From Dactylis glomerata (lineage: Eukaryota; Streptophyta; Magnoliopsida; Poales; Poaceae): 64,000 nt of DNA. The stretch spans positions 18,860,704 through 18,924,703 of the forward strand of contig QXEO01000553.1 in assembly GCA_007115705.1 (NCBI GenBank). The letters are read 5' to 3'. The position numbers were made by a program, and so were the translations under genes. Every line of letters starts with the position of its first letter. Within the stretch, counting starts at the first letter, position 1. The notes under the pieces are model-generated. The model saw only the letters and a list, made by a program, of their open reading frames with translations. It had not been told where the DNA came from and did not search any database. Shown piece after piece: positions 1 to 11,260 of this stretch.

Positions 1-39
1 TCATATCTGTCAGTAAATCAGATTATGTGGAGAGGCTTC

Positions 40-2388
40 TGAAAGGACACGGATGTCGCCTAGAGGGGGGGGTGAATAGGAGAATAAAAACTTTTACGAG
101 TGGTTTGACAAATGCGGAATAAAACTAACGTTTAATTTTCCAAGCATACAAAACCTAAATAAACTAGGCTTACCTATGTGAACCAACAACTTATGCTAAA
201 CAAGATAAGCAACTATGTGATAGCAAGATAAATAAGACTTGAAGCACGATGGCTATCACAAAGTAAATTGCATAAGTAAAGGAGCTCGGGTATAGAAATA
301 ACCGAGGCACGCGGAGACGATGATGTATCCCGAATTTCACACCCTTGCGGGTGCTAATCTCCGTTGGAGCGGTGTGGAGGCACAAGGCTCCCCAAACGCC
401 ACAGAGGCTCACTGTAATCTCCTCGAGCCCTCCCACCAAGATGGAATACCCGATCCACTATGGGACCCTTGAGGGCGGTCACCGAACCCGCACAAAGCTT
501 GGGGCAACTCCACAACTTAATTGGAGGCTCCCAAATCCACAAAGCCACTAAGATTGGGGCACACTCCACAACTCAATTGGAGGCTCCCAATAATCGCCAC
601 GAAGGCACCACAAAGCTTGGAAAGATCTCCACAACCTAATTGGAGCTCCCCAAGAAATCCACTAAGCCGTCTAGGGTTCCAAGAACCCAAGAGAAAATAA
701 GCTTCTTGCTTTCACCACTGAATCTCTAAGGAGAACTCAAACCGATGCAATGGCAAGAACACACAAAGTGATCAAATCCTTCTCTCACAAAATCTACCAA
801 AGCAACAAATGCTATGGAGGAAAATGAGAGGAAGAACAAGGAGGAAATCCACAAAGAACTCCAAGATCTAGATCCAAAGGTTTCCCTCACAAAGAGGAGA
901 AAGTGATTGGTGGAAATGTAGATCTAGATCTCCTCTCTCTTTTCCCTCAAAAAGATTCAAGAAGCATGGGAGGAATGGAGGAGGGAGGGCAAGCTACTCA
1001 AGCTCAACAATGGAGGAGAGAGAGAAGGAGTAGCCACTGCCCAAGGAGGAAGAAGGGGGCCTTTTATAGGTCTCCCCATGAAAATAGCCGTTGCAGGCCA
1101 CTTTCTCCGGAGTCTCCGACCTTTGGAGGGCAGAGACTCCTGGCAGGGGCTACAAAGCCTCCGCCCCATCTCTGCGCTGAGCGACACCTTGAGTTTTTGA
1201 GGTCCGGAGACTTGGGCCGGAGTCTTCGGTCCCTAGGGGCCAGAGACTTTGGCCTGGAAAAGTACCCGGAGGTTCCGGGCCAAAACTCCGGACGAAAAAC
1301 GGCAAAAACACATTTTGGGCCGGAGTCTCCGGCCCTCTGAGTCCGGAGTCTAAGGCCCTGGAAAAGGCAAAAACAACTGAAACCAAAACGATCATAACTT
1401 GAGCATACGGACTCCGTTTTTGATGATCTTTGGCTCGTTGGAATCACAACAACGAGCTCTACAAGTCTATGCATAGAAACATCATAGTCCAACCACGGAG
1501 GGTAAAACCAAATGATAAAAGGTTTGACCTATCTATAAAGATGAACCGTTAAAACCTCCAACACCAAAAACTCAATAAGATTTTCATGCAAAATGCGTTT
1601 TTGATGAGCTAGAACTTGTCATGGAACTAACCACAAGCTCTAAACATCATTAGGATAAACCCCAAATAAGACCAAGAAAGATATGCCAAATATGTAAATG
1701 TTTGAGCTCTCTCCGAACGATACGATTAAGTTACTCACTCGAGAGCCCCTCTTGATAGTACGGCTACCGATCCTAAAACCTAGTCTCCCAAACACTATGA
1801 GACCGGAAAGAAAGAAACCCTATCAAGATCATACCTTTGTCTTGTGCAATCCACTTGAGCTAGATAATGACGATCTTGATCTTCTCAAGTTGCACCACCT
1901 TTCTTGAATGCGCTTGCTCGGTGAAGTCTTGCGGATCGCTCCCCCATACTCCACTATGGGAGAGACTCTCTTTAAGGATATCTTCACTTATCCATGATCA
2001 CAATATATATGTCAAGCTTCAAGCATATGAACTCTTCTAGATTCCATCTTGAACTTGCGCTTTGGCTTGATCAATTCTCGAACCACTTCTTCTTTTTTCA
2101 CAATGGTGATGTCTTGAAGATTCACATGAGGGCACACTCAATCTTATTCTTCAAGACACACTTGATATAGGCTCAACTCCCTTATGACCAATCTTCATAT
2201 CACTCCTTGAATAACACCTTGGTCATCACATAATCTTCTTTATTTCTAACTCCATACAACCTTGAAACCAACAAATGGTATAAGCATTGTCTACGGACAA
2301 GTCCTATAAATATAACTCAATGCAACCATTAGTCCATAGGGATTGTCATTAATTACCAAAACCACACATGGGGGCACATGCACTTTCA
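40..2388 (-). mobile_element. Solo LTR inserted in the E1 open frame
   Basis: The unit begins TGAAAG at 40 and ends CTTTCA at 2388, so it has the TG...CA termini of an LTR. It is flanked by a perfect 5-bp direct repeat GCTTC at 35-39 and 2389-2393. On the minus strand a TATA box lies at 1068-1061, after about 1.3 kb of U3-like DNA. A GC-rich leader with many CCGGAG/CTCCGG motifs (about 1098-1360) lies just upstream of it. No internal domain or second LTR is present, so it is read as a solo LTR left by LTR-LTR recombination. The size (2,349 bp) is ordinary for a plant gypsy LTR. The family name is not recognised with certainty. A DNA transposon is less likely, because the inverted terminal match is only about 6 bp. 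Confidence 0.82.
1061..1068 (-). promoter_or_regulatory. TATA box of the solo LTR
   Basis: The minus strand reads TATAAAAG here, preceded by CC and followed by a pyrimidine-rich leader towards lower coordinates. This fits the U3/R boundary of a minus-strand LTR and sets the orientation of the solo LTR. That it is active is not shown. Confidence 0.55.
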
Positions 2389-3214
2389 GCTTCCTTTCAA
2401 GCCTCTCCCTCCTAAAGAGAAGAAGGAGAAGAAGAAGAAGAGTAAAAGGAGAGAGGAAACGGTATCTTCCCCTAAGCATGTTGCTCCTATTATAGTTTTT
2501 GATGAGTCTGAACTCGATGATGTTCCTATGCCTGTTACCTATAGTAGTGATCATGATTGGGAAAAGCACTCTACTTTTGATATTGAAAATCTTTTTGGTA
2601 CCAATTTTGAAAATGTTGAGGTTAATAATTGTTGTACCATTAGTGCTATCCATGTTCCTTCCAATGATGATATGTTTACATATGAACACACTGTGGAAGA
2701 TAGCTATTCTATTGCTTATAATGATTACAATGATGAGTATGATATTTTTAGTTCACCTACTATTGAGGAGAAAACAAGGTATGATTACAATATGCCTCCT
2801 ATTTTTGATGATTATGGTGATGAGAATAATTATTTTGTTGAATTTGCTCCTACTACGATTACTAAGAATGACTATGTTCATGTGGGGAGTATTAATTCTT
2901 TTACGCATGCGGCTCTTGATAAGGATGTTTTATGTGATAGTTATATTGTTAATTCTATTCATGATGCTACTGAACGTTATTATGAGAGAGGGAAACATGG
3001 TTTGATGGATCTCAACAATATTGAGTTTCCCCTCTTTTTGTTGGAATTCTTGAAGTTGCACTTATTTTTCCTTCCTATGCTTGTTGCTTTGTGCTTTCAG
3101 GACTTGTTTCTTTACAAGACTCTTTTTCATAGGAAGTGGTTTAGATTTAAACTTGTTTCGTATTTGCTTTTCGATGCTCTCTCTTGCTTCAAGTTCTTTC
3201 CGGCGTTTATGTGA
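2389..3214 (+). pseudogene. E1 internal open frame, C-terminal part, split by a solo LTR
   Basis: About 275 codons remain open after the insertion. The frame can be followed into bases 3-39 on the other side of the solo LTR, so one ORF has been cut in two. The part after the insertion starts with a lysine-rich stretch (about 15 residues). It continues as a strongly acidic Asp/Glu/Tyr/Asn-rich region and ends with a hydrophobic Leu/Phe-rich tail of about 60 residues that could hold one or two membrane-spanning segments. No zinc knuckle, protease or polymerase motif is visible. Proteins of this composition occur in the internal region of Triticeae gypsy elements, but I do not recognise a defined family. 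The Met codon at 2378 lies inside the inserted LTR and is not the native start. Confidence 0.6.
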
Positions 3215-6124
3215 GCATATTCTCAAACTACTGCGACTAGATCAAAGGCGTTAAAGAAAAACACTCTTGGGAGATAACCCAATGTTTTCTTTTCAGTACT
3301 TTTTCTTTTTGAGTCTTGGAAGTTATTAATACTGTAATGACCTCTCCTTACCATTTTTATTTTGTTTTTGTGCCAAGAAGAACCTCTAATTTGAGGAAGG
3401 TAAGCTTTGGGGAAGTTGCTGTCCTGAAATAGATTTCTGCACTGCACCGTAAAAATTTGTGAAAATTCTCAGAATATCTTTTTGATCTGCGATTTCTTGT
3501 GCACATCATTCAGGTTATTTCCAAACTTTTATTAGTTTTTCACTTTTCTATTTGAGCAACAGAAGGTCCTCGGAAAAAATCGATCTTTGTCAGCTGTTCT
3601 GTTTTCACAGATTTCTGCCACTATTTGTGTTTGCCTCTCGATCGCTTTCTTTTTGAGTTCTTTTGATAATGGAACTTTTGAGGAAGTTCCTACAGTAGCT
3701 TATGCTTTAATGGATGGTATATTTGAGTTTAAACTGAACCAAAGGTGGATCTACTATCGTGCTTACACTAATGTTGCTAATAGAATTGTGTGAAGTTTTG
3801 TATGAAGGAAGTTTTCAAGTGTAGGGAAAGGAGAATGATGAGATGAGATGAAGTACGGACAAAATCTCAAGATTGGGGATGCCCATGTCACCCCATGAAA
3901 TATCCAAGAGGTACAAGCGTCAAAGCTTGGGGATGCCCCGAGGCACCCCTTCTTCATCGGCAAAAATCAGGTCACCTTTCAAGACACTATTTTTATTGCT
4001 TCGTATTCTATGCATTTTTCTTGGAGCGTCTTTACTTTCGCTTTCAGTTTTCTTTTGATAAATGGTTGGATCACATCATGTTTGTTTTGGAGAGAGCCAT
4101 ACTCCGTTTTTCATTGCCAAGAACACTCTAGTTTTCACTCTTATCGTTCAACGAGTGTTCTCTTTTTCTAGTACTGCGTTTAGCTTTCGTTTTTTGCCTT
4201 GATTTTTGTTCAGAACTTGTTATATCTTTGTATCAAGGTGCATTTATACCACTGGTCTATGTTGGTTTTCATCTCAAAAGAGTTGTTTCAAAAGGGTTTG
4301 AATGGTGTTGGAAAAGAGAAAAAGTTCCATGACTATAGTGGTACAAATGGGAGCTTGTTTAGACTGTGGCTTAGACTTCTGCATGTCATGCTTGATGTTA
4401 TTTGGTAGTATGCTTAGTAGTTTTTGTTGTAGCATGACATGTCTCAAATGACTGAGATTTCTTAATGTTCCTTTGAAAGAATCATGCGTTGTTTTTATTA
4501 TATGGGAGCATATTATAGTGGTTTTCTCCTTTGGTGCTTTATTTGGGTTGACTTGGCGCATGCTTACAACATGTTTGACTTTACCAAGTCGCCATAAGCC
4601 TCTATGATCGTTTAGTTTTTGACTTGTGATACCACTTTATGCTTTGGTTAATGATGTTTTGTCGCTATGCATGATTATGGCCGTTATTGCTCTCTTAGTT
4701 GGTCGCTCCCAGTCTTTTGCTAGCCTTCATTTTGTACAGAGAGGGAATACTTCTCGTGCATCCAACTCCCAAAAACCAAAGTTTCTAATGTGTCCATCAT
4801 ACATACCTATTAGCAATTTGCTATTCCAAGTACATTCAACTTGCTTTTATCTATCCTTCAAATTAAACATTTTGTGTTATGTGAAAATTAGTCAGTAAAG
4901 CTCTCATGAACCTGATGGCACACTTTACTTTTCTGCCTTTAATAATTTTGACCATTGTGGCTCTCTTATGTTGACGTTATGCTTGCAAGTTGTAAGTTGG
5001 AAATTAGCCCAGCCATGCCGTCATGGGGCAAGCTTTCAACATTGCACTTTCTCTCATTTAGTTGATATCGTGATCTTTTGTTTATGGATACTCGCGATGT
5101 GAAATAAGTTGGAAACTTGTGAGCTCATGGAGTTTGTATATGTGTTAGAGAAACTCCTCGGCCGCTAATCTAAGACATGCATCATTCATGGTGGAAATTT
5201 ACAGCATGCCCATAGTGGACATTCGACGACGCATCTCACAATAAAAAGCTATGCCAATGGTAAATAAAAGAGATACCGAGGTGTTCATTGTCTGTTTGTC
5301 TTGTCATTTTGATGTGGGCTTGTTCCATGTCATCGGGCAAGATGTACCCCGTTGGCGTTCTCAATGATACATGTATGCTTACACTGACAAGAACTTGCTT
5401 GGGACCTAAGTCGAGTAGCATGAGGTTTGGGTATTCGTACTTCATGGGACACGAGATTTTCAACTTATGATTTGTTAAGCATATGCTTCGTAATTGTACT
5501 CGCATTAACCTTAACCACTCAAGATGCCTATGATGGGGGTAATGAGAGCTCAAAGCTAGTAAGTATCATATTTTTTGGAGGTTTATAAAACTTGCAATCA
5601 CTGCTTCCCTCTCCGAAGGGCCTTTCTTTTACTTTTATGTTGAGTCTCCACCTTCTACCTTTATGCACCTTCTAAGAGAGCACAGTTGTCATTATGAGTT
5701 TAATGTGCATAGTCCCAAAATTGATTATTGATTGATTCATGATTATGGTTTTTCTTGTTCTTAAATTATTTGTATCTAGTCGCCCTCTTAAACTTGAAGG
5801 TGTCCTATGCGTTTATGTTTTGCTTCTCCATGAAGGACAAGCTGAAAACCACTTTGCTATGTTTTTCTATATGCTCAAAACACACACTTGACTTCCAATG
5901 CATTATTACTCATGATCTTTTGTTTGTGTTACTTTTCATGTTATAACATGGTTGCTAATTTTTATTGTCAAGATTATGTCTTTTATGTCCATGTTTAAAG
6001 TACTTTGATCTCGGCACTCAATGCTTTACATCGTTTGATCAAGATTGTGTTGGTACATGTCACCTCAAATTTTTTTTATCACTTACCTACTCGAGGACAA
6101 GCTTGAGTTAAGCTTGGGGATGCT
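3215..6124 (+). other. E1 non-coding internal region and polypurine tract
   Basis: No credible ORF occurs in these 2.9 kb; short frames are in random phases. The stretch at 3265-3285 (ACTCTTGGGAGATAACCCAA) resembles the segment that follows the last ORF in many Triticeae gypsy elements. The last bases before the LTR, AAGCTTGGGGATGCT, are the likely polypurine primer for plus-strand DNA synthesis. The part from 4234 onward is present again at 15821 (see the duplication entries). Confidence 0.6.
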
Positions 6125-7536
6125 TGATACGTCTCAAACGTACCTATAATTTTTGATGTTCCATGCTTGTTTATGCACCATTTTCTTTGTGTTTTGTTAC
6201 ACTTCGTGGCATTTTTATGCATTTTCCGGAACTAACCTATTCACGAGATGCCACGGTGCCAGTTCCCTGTTTTCTGATGTTTTGTGTTTCAGAAAAGTTA
6301 CACAGGAAATATTCTCGGAATTGGATGAAATGAAGCCCCAATCTCCTATTTTTCCCGGACGCGAGACGAAGACCAAAGGAGAGCCAGAGGGGGGCTAGGG
6401 ACCAACCACACCAAGGGGTGGCACGCCCCCCTGGCCCGTGCCACCACATGGTGTGGGGGCCCTGGTCCACCTCTGACATCGCCCCTCCGCCAATTTAAAG
6501 CCTCCATCGTGAAAACCCTAAATCAATCGGTGTTTCTCGAGAAAGAGTTCTGCAGCTCCGCCGCAGCCACCGACGAATTTCGGGAGACAGAAGTCTCTGT
6601 TCCGGCACCCTGCCAGGACGGGGAAGTGCCCCCGGAGCCATCTCCATCGACTCCATCACCTCCACCACCGTCTCCATCGACTTAACCGCCATCTCCACCA
6701 ATGTTGATGTCTCCTATGATGAGGAGGGAGTAGTTCTCCCCCGGGGCTGAGGGCTCTACCGGTAGCTATGTGGTTCACCTATCTCTCCCATGATGTGATC
6801 TTTATGTGATCGAGAGCTTTGTATCTAGTTGAATTGGTAGATGCTATTCTTCATAGATTATACTACTCCAGTGCTTTATTATTGTAATACCATGATGTGA
6901 AGGTGACAGTGTGTGTATTATGTGTGTCTATTTGGCTAGTGTCTCTATGAATTGTTGGTGTTTGTTGGAACCATCTAGTGCGCTCAAGGTGATAGTGTGG
7001 GGCAATCTAGTTTGGGGAAATGCGAACTTTGAGGAGTGCTTTGTAGCCCTACAGATGATTAGTGTTCGTTATCCATTGGAGAATAGTTTAGAGTAGCATA
7101 GTGAAGATAGTTATTTGTGTTCAATTATGTTATCTTTGTTGAGAGTGTCCACTAGTGAAAGTATGATCCCTAGGCCTTGTTTCTAAGCATTAAAACACCA
7201 TTTACATTTAGTTTTGTTACATGTTTGCTCGCAGCGATATTTATTTCAGATTACATTTACTACTTATAATCATCCATATTACCTGTATTTCACCATCTTT
7301 TCGCTGAACTAGGGCACCTATACATCTGACAAGTGTATTGGGTGTGTTGGGGACACAAGCGACTTCTTGTATCGTAATTGCAGGGTTGCTTGAGAGGGAT
7401 AGCTTTGACCTCCTCCTCCCTGAGATCGATAAACCTTGGGTGATCCACTTAAGGAAAACTTGCTGCTGTTCTAAAAAAACCTCTGCACTTGGAGGCCCAA
7501 CACTGTCTACAAGAACAGAAGCGTGCGTAGACATCA
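6125..7536 (+). repeat. 3' LTR of E1
   Basis: It starts TGATACGTCTCAAACG directly after a polypurine tract and ends GTAGACATCA, giving 1,412 bp with matching TGAT/ATCA ends. A TTTAAAG motif at about 6494 may be the TATA-like element. The first 300 bases match the E0 LTR closely, while the second half is unlike the E0 LTR. A hairpin-forming GC-rich segment lies at 6417-6445. A second copy of this LTR, split by E2, is at 17712-17897 and 39012-40237. Confidence 0.88.
6417..6445. repeat. GC-rich inverted repeat in the E1 LTR
   Basis: GGTGGCAC and GTGCCACC form perfect 8-bp arms around a C/G-rich loop. Similar hairpins lie in the E0 and E3 LTRs and upstream of the second E3 ORF. Confidence 0.6.
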
Positions 7537-7871
7537 GCAGCTCACAAGATCTAAACATGAAGCACATGGAGGAGATGACAACCATCTAGCTACTGCTATG
7601 GACCCGTAGTCCAAGGTAGACTACTCACACATCACTCCGGAGGCAGGCATGGTGATGAAGAAGGCCTTCGGCGGTGATTCCCCTCTCCGGCAGGGTGCCG
7701 AGAAGAGCTTCTGGACCCTCCCGATCTTGTGTCGATGATGGCGGTGGCTTGCAGTATGTATTCGAGGAAAATTGATCGGGGCTTTTAGGTTTTCCCGTCG
7801 AGGGGAATATATAGGCGGAAGAGCGGCATCAGGAGGTGGGCCATGTGGCCCCGCCACCCTATGGTGTGGCC
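7537..7871 (-). repeat. E0 3' LTR fragment, first copy
   Basis: This 335-bp piece matches the intact E0 5' LTR around 47085-47430. It is bounded on the left by the end of E1 and on the right by the E3 LTR. A TATA-like CTATATATTCC lies on the minus strand near 7815-7805. The last 5 bases (TGGCC, 7867-7871) are the E3 target duplication. Its continuation on the right is at 41970-42253. Confidence 0.85.
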
Positions 7872-9269
7872 TGATGACCCACAAGTATAGGGGATCGCAA
7901 CAGTCTTCGAGGGAAGTATTACCCAAATTTATTGATTCGACACAAGGGGAGCCAAAGAATATATGTAAGCCTTAACAGATGAGTTGTCAATTCAGCTGCA
8001 CCTGGAAACAGTCTTACTCGCAGCGGTTTATCAGTAACAACAGTTTTATAGCAGTGACAGCAGTGAAACAGTAATAGCAGTAGTAAAATAGCAGCGGTAA
8101 TAGTAACAGTTGTAAACAGTAGGAACAAATACTGTAGGCATAGGGATGGATTACGGGCGTTGCATGGATAAGATAATTCATGAAATCAATGAGATATGGG
8201 CAATGCAGATAAATAATGATAAAGCATCCTAGTACAAACAATCATAGGCATGTGTTTCGTATATAGTCGTACGTGCTCACAAGGAGAAACTTGCACGACA
8301 TCTTTTGTCCTACCAGCCTGTTGCAGCAGGGCCTCAAGGGAAACTACTGGTAATTAAGGTACTCCTTTTAATAGAGTACCGGAGCAAAGCATTAGCACTC
8401 GGTGAACACATGTGATCCTCACATCATAGCCATCCCCTCCGGTTATCCCAATTTCTGTCACTTTGGGGCCTCGGGTTCCGGACAACAATATGTGTATACA
8501 ACTTGTAGGTAAGACCATAAACAACAAGTATCATCATAGAAATAATAAGATGTTCAGATCTGAAATCATGGCACTCGGGCCCAAAGTGACAAGCATTAAG
8601 CACAACAAGTTGCAACAATGTCATAGGCACTAAATAAAGATACTAGGCACTATGCCCCATCAATCTCATATCAAATTACATGAACAATCTCATCCAATCC
8701 CTACCATCCCCTCACCTATAGCGGGGGAATTACTCACACATGGATGGGGGAGTCATGGATGGTCGATGGAGGAGCGTCGGTGGTGATGGTGATGAAGATC
8801 TCCTCCGATTCCCCGTCTCGGCAGGGTGCCAGAACGGAGTTTCTGGTTCCGAATCGCGGTTTCTGATGGCGGCGGCGCAGCGGAAGTCTATATGGGAAAA
8901 ACGCCGTCTCCCTGATATTATATCGTCCGGGGGTATATGTACGCGAGAGGGGAGGTCGAGAGGGGACCTGGGTCTCCCTCACGCAGGGGTGGCGCGGCCA
9001 GGGCTGGGCCGCGCCACCACTGTGTGACGGCCCCTCGAGCCCCTTCTCCCTCCTGTCTTCTGGCTCCGTGGGTCTTCTGGTGAAATAGGATTTTTCATGA
9101 TTTTTTCCCGAATTTTTACTGGAAGTTGAATTTCTGCACAAAAACGAGACACCAGAGCAATTCTGCTGAAAACAGCGTCAGTCCGTGTTAGTTGTATTCA
9201 AAACACACAAATTAGAGGAGAAACAATAGCAAAAGTGTTCGGGAAAGTAGATACGTTTTGGACGTATCA
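7872..9269 (-). repeat. 3' LTR of E3
   Basis: On the minus strand it starts TGATACGTCCAAAACG (9269) and ends GGTCATCA (7872), 1,398 bp. TGGCC precedes it at 7867-7871. On its right (9270 on) lies the purine tract of the E3 internal domain, read on the minus strand. A minus-strand TATA-like ACATATACC lies near 8940-8930. A GC hairpin (8988-9018) lies upstream of it. A near-identical solo LTR is at 40573-41969. Confidence 0.9.
8988..9018. repeat. GC-rich inverted repeat in the E3 LTR
   Basis: The arms GCGCGGCC and GGCCGCGC are perfect complements around a 7-base loop AGGGCTG, and the flanking GGTG/CACC extends the stem. The same segment occurs in the second LTR copy (41689-41719) and, with one change in the outer stem, upstream of E3 ORF2 (12775-12805). 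Confidence 0.75.
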
Positions 9270-11260
9270 ACTCCCCCCAAGCTTAGCTATTTGCTTGTCC
9301 TCAAGCAATTCAGTTAACAACTGAGAGCGATAAAAGAAACTTTCACGAACACATTTGCTCATATGATGTATATATACTAACTATGTGATCAAGTACCCAG
9401 GCAATTCATAATAAGAAATATGCAACTAATGTCACCTCATAGTCAAGCAAGCTATGAAAGAGTGCCAATGCACTAATAACAAGTAACATGTGCATGAGAA
9501 GCTACAAGATTGTAATATGCATAAATGATATGAAAGAATGGTATCCCACTTGCCTTTATTTGTAGAGCAAAACATAAATGCTGAGGCACCTCTGAAGTCC
9601 AAGGGAAGACTAGAAGTAGAAATATCAAAGATACAAGCATCAAAGTTATACCACAATCAACCGTGTTCTGGGACAAGCACATTACACTAAGAATAACAGC
9701 TTTGCTCTCAAGAAGTGCTTAAAAGTTAGAAGGTGATGACTCAACATAAAAGTAAACGAATGGCCCTTCGCAGAGGGAAGCAGTGATTTAACATGTGCTA
9801 GAGTTTTTCATTTGTAAAACAGAGATAAAAGGTTCTTTTGAGAGGTGGTTGTTCTATGTCAACGACTAGCAATGGGGACTTACTATCTTCCATAATAAAC
9901 AAGTGAGAGCGGTTCCGAGTTCATTGAAATTTGGCACATTGGTGCTCTTTTATAAAGCTTTGGCACTCCTCCCCACCTTTTTCCTTTCTCAAACCATGGC
10001 TAACCGATTCCATCGGGTGCCCACCAACTTTCACATTCCTTTGGAGGAGTGCCTTTTTCTTTCTTTCTTTCAGAATTAAGATTATAATGGTCTGACCAGC
10101 TCCCTTGCAAAATTAATGACGAGCAGATGAAGCTGCCTAGTCGAGGGGTACTTAATTTAATATGGAAGATAGCAATTCCGACCACTACGTCCCCATGAGC
10201 TAAAAACAGTGGCACAAAATGAGAAGTAGTTGAAAGTTTTGAAAGGTAGCACATGAAAATTTACTTGGAATGGCTTACAAATACCATGCATAGGAATTTA
10301 TAGTGGACTCTTTGGAAGACTTGGTTTTTGGTAATTGGATGCACGAGTAGAGCTCATACTCAGTACAAGTGAAGGCTAGCAAAAGACTGGGAAGCGACAA
10401 TCGAGAGAGCAATAACTATCATAATCATGCTTGCGACAAAACAAAATTAATATAGGCATAAAAATGATACAAGAACTCTGAGGCAATTTAGATCATTGAG
10501 GCTTAATTGACTTTTTGTTCAGTCATATGCATGCTTGAGCATGTGCCAAGTCGATTCAAATGAAGCTTTCAGAGGTGGATACCACAATATCATACCATAC
10601 TATGAATAAAACAATGCATGCAAACGTCTACATGACATGTTACAGGCTAATAGTAGATTGAAACTAATCATATGAGAGCAAGAACTACAAAGCATCCATT
10701 AGATGACATATACCTTACATGAACTGACTAAGCATGTCCACATAGATGAGTATATGTACAAAAATGAAAACAAATAGAGTTCATACCAGCCTCTTACCAC
10801 ATCTCGGATTGTCATATGTCGTCATTATTGCTCTTCACTTGTGTGGCTTGAATAATATAAAGTGAATACCAAGCTCCAATGGAGTAACGGGGAACTGAAC
10901 TCTGCAACAATCTTTACAAAACCGAAGAAGAACAACAAATATTTTTGGGGTTTTCGATTTTTGAAGCAAAAGCAGAACGAAATAGCAACAAAGCAAAATA
11001 TTTTTGGGTTTTTCAAGTAGCAAACCGAAAATAGCAAATAAAGCAAACCAAAGGTAGAAAACTAAAGAACCAAATAGAGAGAAACAACGGAAATATTTTT
11101 GGTCTTTTTGTGTTTTGGAAGAAATGAAAACAAGAACGAGAACAGTAAAGAAAGCGAAACATGAATATACAAAGGACCGACAGAATATGATATGTAGATG
11201 AGTGAACCGTCGGCGTACCTCCCCCCAAGCTTAGGCTTTTGGCCTAAGTGGAGATCAATT
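9270..11260 (-). other. E3 3' non-coding region
   Basis: No supported ORF. The tract next to the LTR (9270-9285; minus strand GCTTGGGGGGAGT) is the likely polypurine primer. Just downstream of the ORF2 stop, the 12-mer AAATATTTTTGG occurs three times (10938-10949, 10996-11007, 11091-11102) within a stretch of A-rich repeats. Confidence 0.6.

Larger units (their letters stand above)
1..7536 (+). mobile_element. E1: gypsy-type LTR retrotransposon, 3' part
   Basis: The element runs off the left edge of the window, so its 5' LTR is not visible. Seen here are the end of an internal open frame (1-39 and 2389-3214), about 2.9 kb of non-coding internal DNA, a purine-rich tract ending at 6124 and a complete 3' LTR (6125-7536). 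It sits inside the 3' LTR of the opposite-strand element E0. The 5 bases after its LTR (GCAGC, 7537-7541) are the expected target site; the partner copy lies outside the window. Internal sequence from about 4234 to 6124 is clearly related to E0 (reverse complement of 42254-44160) but is diverged. A solo LTR has inserted into its open frame. No reverse transcriptase or integrase is seen in the visible part. Confidence 0.85.
4234..9269. repeat. Tandem duplication, shared part, copy A
   Basis: Bases from 4234 (CAAGGTGCATTT) to 9269 recur in the same order and orientation at 15821-17897 plus 39012-41969, the E2 insertion intervening. The period from copy A to copy B is 11,587 bp. The segment covers part of the E1 internal region, the E1 LTR, an E0 LTR fragment and the E3 LTR. 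By-eye differences are about 10 in the first 2.1 kb, about 14 in the next 1.6 kb and about 7 in the E3 LTR. Confidence 0.9.

Noticed and set aside
2378..2388. ATG at 2378 as the start of the E1 ORF
   Set aside because: These bases belong to the inserted solo LTR; the native frame continues on the other side of it.
40..2388. DNA transposon with TGAAAG/CTTTCA inverted ends
   Set aside because: The inverted match is only about 6 bp, TG...CA ends plus a 5-bp target fit an LTR, and a minus-strand TATA box is well placed.
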